From Apoderus coryli (Eukaryota > Arthropoda > Insecta > Coleoptera > Attelabidae): a stretch of 64,000 nt of DNA. The stretch lies in assembly GCA_911728435.2 (NCBI GenBank), contig OU452204.1, positions 20,806,430-20,870,429 of the forward strand, written 5' to 3'. A program made the position numbers and the translations under genes. Each line of letters opens with the position of its first letter. Positions within the stretch are counted from its first letter, which is position 1. Below the pieces are notes generated by a model. It saw only the letters and a list, made by a program, of their open reading frames with translations, did not search any database and was not told the DNA's origin. Shown one piece after another: positions 10,901 to 22,178 of this stretch.

Positions 10901-13900
10901 ATACAGATCTGAAATAAATTATGTTTTGTACTAACACGATCAAAGCCCTTTTTAATGGCGGATTCTAGAATAGAAACGACCAATTCCCCTTTTTCTGAAG
11001 TCCAAAATAACCATTTTTGTATGAAATAGTGATGAGGCCATGGATTAGAGAGCTAATCCATACAAAAGTCGTCGTTCTGGACCTCAAATCAGAAAAATGG
11101 CTGTAGAATCTGCATATTACGTTTATTGTCATGTTCTACAAATTTTAAAGGCTCGTCATTCTATTTAGAATAGAGACTTCCACAGTTTTACAAGTTTGTT
11201 GCTTGTAATGACTGAAAATTGACTACATATCTATCCTTACCACAAGCAAATTCGAGTCCAGACATTTCATAGACGTACATTTGTAAATCGCCAACCAGCA
11301 AACTCTCATCTTCACCACTTCGTAACAAATAGGAACCCATATTGGTTTTGAGGTATTGTCTATAATAAAATTAGTGAAATTCAACAATGTTTCTACATAA
11401 AGAATGAGTCCTTGTGCAAGAATATTCAGCGACATATCACTCTTGTTACTATTAATTTTTCGCCTCCAGCAAGGCTGCCAGAAAGACAGGGTTATTCAGA
11501 TCAAAGTTCCTCAATAAGCAAGGAAAGTCTGTTCAGGCCATTATGGAAGAGAAATCATCGGTTTATGGGGAACCTTGCCTGTGAAAAACAAGTGGCATGG
11601 GCTTTTTAACCATGAGATGAATAACTCGAAAATAACTCTCAGCCGGAGCGACCTTGTTCAGGCGAAATCAGCAAAGACATCCGGCTCGAAGGACCATGTT
11701 TTACCTATGCCACTTCGAACTCTAAGTGAACAGTACTTTATTTCAATCGGTGGTTCTGATTTGCTCCTAGTTTTCAACAACAAATAAAACACAACAGTTC
11801 AAACTACCTCTAAAAAGGTTGTGTTTTATTTGTTGTTGAAAACTAGGAGCAAATCAGAACCATCGATTGAAATAAAGTATAGTCCACTTACAATTCGAAC
11901 TGCCATAGACAAAACAGACCTACTGCAGTAACCATGAATAATAATAATCTGTATTAAATGATATAGGAGGATGCTCAGCGGCGATTTTTTTAGATCTGAG
12001 AACTGTATGATGGTCTGTAAGTTTTTTGTCAGCTAATTGATTCCGCCGATAAAGCACAGCAGCAGAAGTTGGTTCAGGCTGCTCATCATCAGCATGGAAA
12101 TAAATCTGATCTTGTTTTTTAAATTAGCAAGGAAATTTTCTGACTCTGGATATCCATCAAAAACTATGAGAGCAGATGATTTGTACTTGTCTTCTAACGA
12201 ATTTTAGGTTCGCACCACAACCTGTCTTTCATGCCAGCCTTGGATGATGACCTTACGAGACAGTCAGTAGATAGGCTATGTCGGTTCGGCCTCAATTCTT
12301 ATGGAAAATAACGTGGGGAATCGCGAATTCCCGAAAATGGTTCCCTTAAGGTCATACGACGGTTCTCTGCGCATGATCATAACTTCAAATGTCAAAATCC
12401 CAGAATTATCAACATTATCGATCGAGCTCAGATGTCAAAATCTCAGTACTACCAACATTACCGACCAAGCTCAGATGTCAACGCTATATGTCATACGTCA
12501 AACTCCATACATCAAATGTACGTTGATGTCATTTACGATGTTTACGTCATTTTACGACGTTTACATCATTACGTCATAAACGGACATTTGATGTATGGAG
12601 TTTGACGTATGACACATAGCGTTGACATCTGCGCTCGGTTGGTAATTCTGGAATTTTGACATTTGATGCTATGATTATGCGCAGAGTACCGTCGTATGAC
12701 CTTTAGGGAACAATTTTCGCGAATTTGGACCTTAGGGATTTCCCATAAGAAATGAGGTCGAACCGACATAGCACATTTACTACAGTCGTTTGTGTTAGTT
12801 AAGTTAGTGAAGATTTTGCTCATAATATTCATTGCTTCTCATTTATGTACACCAAATATCGAAAAACTTACTTACCTACATGCTGTTATCCAAGTCTGCA
12901 ATTCAAACATTGAAAAGTTTGTTTGCAACTGTTTACCCGTTCGTTCTGTAGTTTGTAACGTCTGTATCGCCTCAATCCACTGCGTCCGTTCGAAATCAGA
13001 TGACAGAAAGAACACAAACGTTTTGCCCGTGTGTCGATGCTTAATACGAAACACCAAATTTGGAGACACGAGAACCAGTTGGCTCTCAAGTTCCATCAGT
13101 CTTTTACGGAATTTGTCACTTCCCCGTGACTGCTTTGAACGGTGCTGAAGAATAAAAACTATCATTATGATAATTTGGGACAAGGAAATCATTTTTTAAA
13201 ATATTACCTAAGGAAGTTTTTGTACCTTACCTCATTGTTTTTGTCCTCATGACGAAGCTGATCACGTACATTTGACGCTTGTGACTTCAATGCCACTATA
13301 TTCGAGGCTGACGTTTCATACAAATTCGCCATGGTCTCTTCAAGAATCAGAATATCCTCCACTGGTATAAACCATTTTAATTCAAATGTATATTTTTCAT
13401 TTCGGCCTGAAGACTAAAACGTACGAAAATTACAATAACATTTTGTTGTAGACTATTTTATATTATAGTATCTACCTTATATTTGGCACATGCTATAACA
13501 TCATTGAATAAAAATAAATGACGCAACTTTCGATGGCCATCGACATATTCTACTATGAAGGAATTCTTCACTAATCGACGTTGTGCTCTGTCACTAGCCT
13601 GAAATATTGACATTTTTTAATCAAATAGTAAAATACCCCAGTTCCTCATGTGCATAAAATTTTCAGATCAAATAAACAGTTTTGTGATAATAGCTTCGTT
13701 CGCGGAAAGGATTCATTACTGATTCCGAACTGAATCGTGACATCACAGAACGTGTTTTAAAGCGCAGGCGCGTTCATAATATTGGCTCATCGCAAACGCA
13801 AAATAGACTCGCATGGATCGGGGGTCGTTTCAAACAAAATAACAGGCCATGTATGTTAATATATCAAGGGTTATAGTTCGTAACCCAGAAGGTGTCAGAC

Positions 13901-16900
13901 ATTCTCACTAGGCTCAAATTATTGACGAAACCGATATCCCACAAGACATGATTCTTATGGAATCCGACACTGATGTTGCCTCAGAAGATGATCTGCCTCT
14001 TTCAGTTTTGCAGACCCAATTACAAACCTCGTCTCAGTCAACCGATAGACGTGATTGATCAAAACTCGTATATCCCGAGAAACCAGTTGTTTTTGTTGCC
14101 GATTCTGGAATTACTGATATTGTGAAGAATATTGACACTCCAAAGCCAGGAAAACTTTTTCAGCTCTTTTTCACCGATGAAATCATTGAGTCCATTGTTT
14201 TTTCAACAAATTTGTACAGCCAACAAACTGCCACTGCGCCTAAAGTTACAAACACAGAGGAAATGAAAACTTTTTTGGCTATAAATTTGTCTTCCCAGCT
14301 TCAGGGATCACTGGACTAGTGCTCCAGATTTTTATGATTCCTATATTTCCTCTTTGATGTCTGTAAAACACTTTACATGTGAAACCTGGCTACGATAAGC
14401 TTTACAAGCTTAAATTCGTTATCGGATAATTTTGAAAAATGTATGCTTCCCACCAAGGATCTTGCAATTGACGAGTCTATGATCAAATTTAAAGGAAGGA
14501 GCAGCATAAAGCAATATTTTGCAAAAAAGCCAATGAAAAGCGGTTACAAAGTATGGGTATTGCCAAAGGTTTCAAATTTATACTGGCAAATCCGAGGATA
14601 CCGAGAAAAGTTTAGGAGCAATAGTAAAGAATTTAATGGATGGATTGGAAAATAAACATCACATGGTCTATTTGACAACTTCTTTAACAGTGTTCTGTTA
14701 CTTGAAGATCTGAAAAAAAAATAATATTCATGCTTGTGGTACAGTGAACGCCAACACAAAGCTGCTCCCGATTTTCAAAAGTGACAGAAAAATACGAAGA
14801 TCGTTGAACTCAAATGTTGCAACCTTTTCACTGAGAAGAAACGTTACCAACGAAATGATAACAAGTTCAATGGAAATCGCTGATACGTTCGCTGATCAGT
14901 TTAGCAGTGTTTTCACCAGGGTAGCGACCGGTAACATGCCGACACTACCGCAAAACGCCTGGAACCCACAATCAATGACAACTGTCAATTTTACAAACAA
15001 CGACGTGAGAGAGGCTATCACAGTACTGAAGAGTGACTCCAGCCCAGGTCCGGACGAGATCCCACCAGTTTTCCTCCAGAGATGCATTGAACCACTGTTG
15101 CAACCTTTAACAAGAGCAATGCAGAATTGTTTTAACACCGGAACCCTGCCAGATGGGTGGTCGAATGCAATAGTCATACCAATTTATAAGAAGGGGAACA
15201 AATACAATGCTGAAAATTATAGACCAATTAGTTTGACTTGGGCCCTGTGCAAATGCGTGGAGAAAATTATTACGAAGGCACTGACTCCATTTTTACTGCA
15301 GTCAAACGTTATTCCTAACCAACAACATGGATTTATGCCGGGAAGATCAGTGGAGTCAAATCTGCTGGAATGTCTTAACTTGTGGACCAAACAGAACGAT
15401 GATGCTCAGCCTACTGATGTGGTGTACCTGGACTTTGAGAAGGCATTTGATAAGGTGCCATCCGCTCGTCTGCTATTGAAGCTGGAACATTATGGTATTC
15501 GCGGAGAACTCCTGCGATGGATTGAGGGTTTCGTTAGAGGAAAAAGTTTCCAGGTTAGGGCGAATGGTTCGATTTCCCGTAGACTGCCGGTCCACAGCGG
15601 GGTGCCTCAGGGTTCGCTGTTGGGCCCGCGGTTGTTCTTGGTTTACATATCGAATATAAATGCAAATACAAGTTTCTTTGCTGATGACTCTAAGCTGTTT
15701 TGTGATCCGCTGCAGAGCGCTGAGGTGTTCCAGACCGATCTCGACAGAGTGATGACTTGGTCATCAACTTGGCTGATGAGTTTGAATTTGGACATATGTA
15801 TAGTTCTCCATTTGGGACCAAATAACCCCGAAATATCCTACACCCTTGGTGGACACGAATTAAGACCAACTCTCCAGCAAAAGGATCTCGGCGTGATTAT
15901 TACCAATGATTTAAAATGGGAAATCCATGTCTCGGCGGTAGTGAAGAAGGCCAACAAATTGTGGTATTTGATCCAGAAAGCATTTAGATCAAGGTCCAAT
16001 GACATGGTTCTGAAGCTGTACAAGTCGTTTGTCAGGCCGAGCCTGGAATATGCCAGTAGTGTATGGTCTCCTTATTTTGTTAAGGATATTGAGGCTTTGG
16101 AGAGAGTTCAGAGAAGATTTACCAAGCTTTCACAAGCGCTGTGCCACCTGCCATATGAAGATCGGCTAAAAGCTTTGACCTTAACAACGCTTCAAGAAAG
16201 GCGTCGTCGTGGCGACTTGATACAGCCGTATAAGGTTCTTAGCGGACATTACACAATAAACTTGGATCTCTTTCATCTGAATAGAAATCCGAGCCTACGT
16301 TTTAACAGCAAGAAATTGTGCAAAGAAAGATGCGCCAAGCTCGCTCGAAGAAACTTTCTATCAAATAGAGTGGTATATGCGTGGAATGATATGTCGGAGG
16401 AGGTTGTATCAGCGCCAACAGTGAATAGTTTTAAGAACAGACTGGACATTACGCTTAAAGATCGGGGCAGCTGCATGATCCACTACTCGTTATAGTAAAT
16501 CGTCGCGTTTTTGTACAGAGCCGAGTTTTATTTTTTGGCGAATGATTTGACTGAAGTTTCACGAAAAGACAAAACAAACCTATCGGTGTCAGATGCGGTA
16601 AGAACCACGGGGGACCATTTGAGTCGGTAAATCTCAGACATACTTGTTTTCATTCCATGTACCATGCAGTTTCCATATCTCAGATAATCAACACTTACCG
16701 GAAACATAGATTTTGTTTGAATCATATTAAATTGATCCAAAAACTTTTGCGTTAGATGTAGGGCTTCCTCCAAGGCATGCCTGTCAGGATGTTTTACACC
16801 CACACACCGTAGAATATCGTGCAAAACTAAAGCGTTCTTTTGAACTCGTGCTACCTAAAAATATTTATTTAATTAAAGAAAATTAAGAGCGAGTCGATAT

Positions 16901-19900
16901 TATGGAAAACGTACTGGTTTATGTAAAAGCTCCTCCAAAGAAATTGGCTGGCCCGATAAATGTTTACAGGTGATATTCTTGGTAATAAGTCCAAACTGTG
17001 AATTAGCTACACTACATTTCTGTACTGTATCCAATGCTTGTCCGTAATTACTTAAAAAAGCACCGTACAGCGATAAGTTAGATGCCTGAAATTTTATGTA
17101 GCATAACACATCACAATAATAATAATAATAAAAAAAAATCATCATTACCATTGTTTTAAAGCTCTCACCAATTTTCATTTCCCAATTACGTGAATGCCTC
17201 TTTAAGCTGTCCAAAAAGTTTGCATGGAGATCATACAATTCAGTTATTTTGAAAAATATTGTGTTCAGTTCGGATTCCGTTACAATTGGTTGAGATGTGG
17301 TTATAGTGGCTTGGATAGCTTTTTTGTACTAAAACAAAACTATATTTGCGCTTTTGTTACTACCAAATTTTAAACAGTCCTTTACCTTTAGTAAAACACT
17401 CAACCATTCAACATAATTTGTCTCACTGTCAATAATATTATAAACTATACTTCTATACATTCTATCAGACTCATTTTTAATGTCACCATCCTGAAACAAA
17501 CCACAGAAATGAATGATTTTTTTCGTTGCCTTTTCTTGAACATTTTGTGGATTTAATGTTTTGCCACAATAATTGTTATACTCCCTACATACAAAGTATC
17601 ATTTTGCTCCCTCAATTAAGGGGGCAAAATACGTACTTGCCGTGCCATTCCAGGACCATAATGCACTCAAAGTCTTTAAAGAGACTTTATATGAAAAATA
17701 ATTCAGGGTCTCCAAATTCTCATAAATTCTGTTAGTGCAGTTGTGACGTATAATTTATAAACCAGGATCACCCGAATTATTGATAATTTGCCTGATGCGG
17801 CGGTGGCCTCCGGACTAGCTTTGAAACAGTGGAGAAAAGGGGGGGGTCGATATACGATTACCTCTAATCCGATGTCGGAAATGTTTTCTTGCCTGGCGCC
17901 ACTTGCTTAATCTTCACCGCGGGCATCCGTCGAATTCACATGGACAACCCCAATCCGAAACCACACATTTCCCCACGGTAGTACCGTTCTAACGAACAAG
18001 AGAACTGAAAAATAAAGAAACCAAAACATACGACAAGATAGAAAAGAAAACGAAGAAATGGAGCCTCTAATCGCTTGTTCCGAAACAAAAACAAGTAGCG
18101 GGTGTTCTTGCAAATGACACTGCCACTGATCTCCTTGCCGACGATTCAGCGGAGTTTAGGTGAATCGCAGTAGTAGTACCCAGCGTCATCGTCCGGTCTA
18201 ATAAACTAGAACCACTACCTCAACGACTCGTCAACCACCCTTCTGAAGAATCCCGCCATTCAAAGCAGCCGCCAAAGACCCAGTAGCACCTATCAATTTG
18301 CAAGCCGATCAAAAAGGAGAATGAACAAGGGCTAGCAGACTACCAACTAAACAAAAACGGAAATATGACAACAAACACACAAAGGTAAGTCATAACGACT
18401 TAAAATGCATAACGCCTATCAAGATGTTCAGATAGTTAACTTTTAACGTTAGCAATATTGTTACAGATTCGATGTTAGGCTGCAACTACTGGTAATGATC
18501 ATTCCTAGATCAGATATACCATTTAAAAGATCCCACCCGGAATAGAATTCAACATTAAATCCGCATGAATTCTATCAAATACCCAAAAAAACTCACAATA
18601 ACACGGAAACCACAATGAAGTCGAAGGAAATCAGTTGAAACCTTTAGAGAAATTGTATACGAGGTCCGTACAAAACAACTGGTAAGTAGAATAATCAGAT
18701 CTCAATAAAAATTACGTATAATCACTAATCATAAATTCTGTCGAATTTAGGGGAAGGCCAAGGATGTATTAATGGTAAAATCAATAATCGGAAAACCACA
18801 CAGAGCAACGACACAAATCTTTAGCCGTCGTGGTACAAAAATGAACACAGTGGGACAAGAAATGGGACTAATGTTGCTAAGACAAAGTTTATGGTCTTTA
18901 GCCATCATGTGATATTTATGACATTTGACGTATGGCGTTGGCATCAGAGCTCGGTCGGTAATACAGAGATATTTTACTGACCATTTTCCGGAATTTGGAC
19001 CTTAGCAATTTCCCATAAGAAATGCGCCAGAACTCTCATAGCCTATCTACTGACTTTTCCTGGCACTATCATGTTGGCTGTACTCCTATTGGGTCTAAAG
19101 TCTGCTACATTTACGTGGATTACCAAGTGTTTTACCTGACTAAACTTTCTTCTTGTAGAAGGCGTCGTTGATTCTAAAGAACTAGAACTGGCATACGAAC
19201 TATTATCATTAATTTGTTGACGGGATTCGGGTACGTCTTCCCTCTCATCATCGCTGCTACTACGACTGTTTCCGTTTTTTTTCGTAGACCTACAAAGATC
19301 AAGGCAATACAGTCAATGAATGTTCTCTACCGTTTTAGTTATTATCAAATAACAAGTAAGTAGTACTCACTGTATAAAATATTCGATATTCACATAATTG
19401 GACGTTCCCGGTGATTGTGGTTCCTTCGCCATCGTCTCCGTTTTAACATCCAATGGTAATGTGCTGCTTGAGCCGAACACATTTTCTGTACTGGAATGTT
19501 CTGACCGTACTGGATCGTATTCGTCTTCTGGTGCTACCATATCATAGTACGGTTCATCGGATGTGGCTAAAAATTCACTGGAAGACGATACTGATCCGCT
19601 GGTAGACCGACGGGTTCTGTGATGTTCAAGTATACTTTTGAGACTTTCCGGTCTTATAGGCAATCTGTAATTAATAAAACAATGATAAATCATTCAACTT
19701 GGTAAATCCATGGAATGTAACTTACTTAGGAGGACTATTTAATTTCGGCGACTCACTATGTTGTTTTAATCCATTAACTTCAATTACAGTGACAAATGTT
19801 GCAGGATCCCTTTCCGTATCTCCAAGTTCTTCTAATTTCTCTTTAGATCCTATCTGAGATTTACGTAATTTTGAAATTTCGTTTATACACATATTTGCCG

Positions 19901-20444
19901 ACAAAGCCTCTGTCTCCTCAGTATTTAATGGGGCAGACGGTGTAAACTTGTCTAATTCACCCTAAAAATCAACCATAATACTTAATGTTGTCGAAGGCGC
20001 CCAGACATTTGAAGCATATTTATGAACGATCTGAATGCCTTAGTCACAGTTGTTAGAATTATTATTTAGAAATGTTATCAGTAAAATACAGGAAACATTA
20101 TCAAATTTAAGTAAACATGAACATCTCTATTTACATACAAAAATAATTCTTGTGTATGTTACAATTTTACTTATAGGTAGTACCTTTGTTATGTCTTCCA
20201 CAATTGCAACATTTTCCTCAATTTTCTCTTTTGCCAATTTCTTTTTATGTTGCTCCACATCACTCAATAATCGTTCCAAATATTCAACATAGAATTGTTC
20301 TTTCTCTAATTCTTCCTGTAATAGTGCGACTTTTTGTTTATGCTTTGCTAAATTGGCTCGGACGTCCTCTTCCCAGGCACAAGGAAGTGGGCTTTCGGGA
20401 AATCTTTGAAGCCACACTTGTTGGAAATCTCCAAAAACACTCAT
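7984..20444 (-). CDS. BCR: BCR/ABR-type RhoGEF and Rho GTPase-activating protein
   Basis: Bifunctional regulator of Rho GTPases: the DH-PH module loads GTP and the RhoGAP domain stimulates GTP hydrolysis on Rac/Cdc42-like partners. Sixteen exons: 20184-20444, 19726-19961, 19371-19664, 19136-19289, 17386-17490, 17149-17328, 16915-17085, 16699-16854, 13476-13598, 13231-13413, 12876-13144, 11241-11359, 10545-10908, 8558-8697, 8249-8495, 7984-8185. They total 3204 nt, an exact 1067-codon frame plus stop. Order: N-terminal oligomerisation coiled coil (residues 1-87, [18 protein letters not shown]), Ser-rich linker, DH (about 316-519, [24 protein letters not shown]), PH (about 520-715, [20 protein letters not shown]), C2 (about 725-870, [16 protein letters not shown]), RhoGAP (872-1067) with the arginine finger in GIYRVSG (R901) and [19 protein letters not shown]. 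The coiled coil marks BCR rather than ABR; Drosophila RhoGAP1A is the likely fly relative. Large introns host several transposons. Confidence 0.95.
8946..10110 (+). mobile_element. I/R1-like LINE 3' fragment (RNase H), with internal duplication
   Basis: Lies in the BCR intron between the C2 and RhoGAP exons, opposite in strand to the gene. It encodes the RNase H domain: WYMDGSKG (the usual TDGS Thr is Met), [21 protein letters not shown], then after a 1-bp frameshift near 9350 [22 protein letters not shown]-terminal [13 protein letters not shown] zinc-knuckle-like motif follows. The 129 bp at 9488-9616 are repeated in frame at 9617-9745 ([17 protein letters not shown] appears twice). The homology with the copy at 32133 begins at the same point, CGTCGGACGC. 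The 3' tail runs to about 10110. Confidence 0.85.
11734..11879. repeat. inverted repeat (62-bp arms) in BCR intron
   Basis: Left arm 11734-11795 and right arm 11818-11879 are almost perfect reverse complements (one clear mismatch, CGGTGG against CGATGG) around a 22-bp spacer. Transcripts would fold into a long hairpin. The left arm overlaps a short open frame (11575-11787), but I recognise no protein there. It could be a small foldback element or a local inverted duplication. Confidence 0.8.
12264..12784. repeat. foldback MITE, about 520 bp
   Basis: The two halves are reverse complements over most of their length: GCTATGTCGGTTCG...TTCTTATGG near 12274 pairs with CATAAGAAATGAGGTCG...CGACATAGC near 12772, and the arms continue inward through GTCATACGTCAAACTCCATAC to an AC/GT-rich loop of CATTTACGACGTTTACGTC type. 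There is no coding capacity. A partial relative lies at 18921-19056. The superfamily is unknown to me. It sits inside a BCR intron. Confidence 0.75.
13860..14793 (+). pseudogene. piggyBac-like transposase remnant
   Basis: Broken DDE transposase of the piggyBac superfamily. Recognisable pieces are an N-terminal part at 14122-14319 ([23 protein letters not shown]), the core at 14443-14600 ([28 protein letters not shown]) and the start of the next block at about 14730-14785 ([18 protein letters not shown]). Several frameshifts separate them. A LINE is inserted right after FKSD, so the rest of the transposase is missing or displaced. It is in the intron between the BCR DH and PH exons. Terminal repeats were not found. 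Confidence 0.8.
14794..16500 (+). mobile_element. CR1/L2-like LINE copy with intact RT core
   Basis: The open frame 14744-16495 (583 codons) contains the RT and C-terminal region of the same family as the 4930 copy, uninterrupted: [51 protein letters not shown] and a complete FADD box ([10 protein letters not shown]). The first 15 or so codons are piggyBac sequence, so the frame is a chimera created by 5'-truncated insertion into the transposase. The endonuclease domain is absent, so the copy could not retrotranspose alone. It is antisense to BCR within its intron. Confidence 0.88.
17491..18920. other. BCR intron sequence without recognised elements
   Basis: Intron between the Ser-rich linker exon (19136-19289) and the first DH exon (17386-17490). 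I see no conserved coding sequence. Short open frames (for example 17526-17735 on plus and 17907-18113 on minus) have no recognisable motif. A G run (about 17840-17848) and CGG-rich DNA near 17800 stand out from the AT-rich surroundings. Confidence 0.35.
18921..19056. repeat. partial copy of the 12264-12784 foldback MITE
   Basis: Shares with the right half of the MITE the phrases CATTTGACGTATGG, GAGCTCGGT, GGAATTTGGACCTTAG, ATTTCCCATAAGAAATG and CATAGCCTATCTACTGAC, in the same order and spacing. Only one arm is present, so it is a solo end or truncated copy. It lies in the next BCR intron upstream. Confidence 0.7.
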
Positions 20445-20651
20445 ATTAGCAGGTACAATTGAACATCCAATCAAAAATTAGTCATTTTAATTTTGATATC
20501 GTTTATTTATTAATATTATTATTCAGTTATTCTTTACTAACGCCCTAATCAGTTCCAGTAAACATTTTACACTTTCTATTATTATGACATGACCAGTGAC
20601 TTATGTAGAATATGATAATTGACAACTGCCAATTTGACATAAATATATAAT

Positions 20652-21295
20652 TAGGTATGCTAACGTTACTTCGATACTTTGAGAGTATCGATACTTTTGC
20701 TGCAGTATCGAGTATTTTTGGTATCGATATTTTTAGAACGATTCCAAGTTGGTATCGATACTTTCGTAGCAGTATCGGTATCGAAAATAATTATTGTACA
20801 TTATACTGCCACCACCATTTCGTAATTATTTTCTTCAGTGTTTTTTTTTGTTATCAATACATTCAAAAGGTTGGCGACCACTGTCCTATATTATGTAACA
20901 CAAAATCTAATATAGATTTGTAGACATTTTAGTCTCTCGTTATGTGTAGTTCTACGATCCCAGTGTTGACAAGACAGTTGACGTTGACATTGAAGGAGAT
21001 ACGTCAGTAATGTGAAATGACAGATGAAGTCTATGCTTCTTCTTGTGTGGTTATGTTTAGAGGTTAATTTTGATATTTGTTGGTTATGAATAAATATAGT
21101 CTTATTTTAAATTTATGTTCGGCATCCTTATTTAACGAAGCCCTACACATTCAACAGTTTTATTGTTAAAACTGTTGTGTACAGTTTCGATACCGATACC
21201 TAAGAGTATCGATAATTTTTAGACAAGTATCGGTAGGAATCGATACTTGGCAAAAAGTATCGGTATCGATACTTTTTATTTTTTTTACACCCCTA
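20652..21295. mobile_element. non-autonomous hAT-like element with 8-bp target duplication
   Basis: Ends are TAGGTATG and CACCCCTA (terminal inverted repeat TAGGNRTG), flanked by TATATAAT on the left and TATATAAA on the right, a 7/8-match 8-bp duplication as expected for hAT. The subterminal regions are packed with copies of AGTATCGATAC and GTATCGATACC in both orientations, typical of transposase-binding sites. No transposase frame survives in the 644 bp. It lies in the spacer between the divergent BCR and USP genes, 208 bp from the BCR start codon. Confidence 0.72.
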
Positions 21296-22178
21296 TATAT
21301 AAAAGCAGTTTGACTACAGAATAAGAAAGCTATGCGTAGCTTACATATTCTATGGTTTGACCTTCCTTTTATAAGAAAGCAGGTGAGGTGAGCGGTAGAT
21401 TATCATCACATCATCACAGTTTGTTTGTATAGGACGACCCCTCAGAAAAATTAACAAACATATTTTTCTGAGGACGACTCCTTATAATGAGCATATTGTC
21501 ATTCTCTTTATAAACACTTATAAAGACAATGATATTGTGATAATTACCTCGCGATTTTTAACCTGCTTAAAATAACTTAATAGTAATTTAACATCGTAAA
21601 TATGATGAAAGAATACCAAAATTTTTGATTTGACTATTTTGTGATGTTTTGGATATCTGAATTTCTAATCTCACTTCATTACTCAGTTATTTTAACTAGA
21701 GTAAAAAAATCAAATGTCAATGTCAATAGTTGTCACTTGTCACTAACTTCATCTTTCTTCCTTGTCATCTGTCAGTCTCTTGGCAGATGATCCGAAAAAG
21801 TTTTTGGCCATTAGTAAATTAACATTTAGTTACAAAAATATTTAAGCGGATTTCTACATAGTTTTACGAAATTGTACAAATTTATTCGTTAAAAGCCATT
21901 TGGTTATAAATAAGTTGAACAATCACATTTTAACAAAGTTTCATTATTGATATGAGGTGTGTTTGACATTGAAAAGGTTAGTTGTTTATTATAACAAAAG
22001 GTATTATTATACCTTGCCTATTAAACATTAAAACGAAATGGTTCATAAAATAATACTATTTTCAGATCACATTATTTGTGTCACTAATTACTGATCGTGT
22101 TGTTTTTAGTTCTATATATTAATTATTGATTATTTTCATGCGTAAATGTTTCAGTGTGTGTGATATTCCAGTTTCAGG
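21296..22178. other. spacer and 5' UTR region upstream of the USP gene
   Basis: No coding sequence. It should hold the promoter, the non-coding first exon and the 5' UTR intron of the plus-strand USP gene: a clear acceptor (GTTTCAG) ends one base before the ATG at 22179. AT-rich, with a repeated TTTTTCTGAGGACGAC-like phrase near 21430-21475. Confidence 0.5.

Noticed and set aside
12301..13148. Open frames on the plus strand over the MITE and the BCR PH exon
   Set aside because: Antisense shadows of the foldback arms and of the PH exon, without motifs.
16528..16698. Open continuation of the DH exon on the minus strand
   Set aside because: A consensus donor (CGGTAAGTG) follows SMFP at 16699 and the next exon joins in phase, so the extension is intron.
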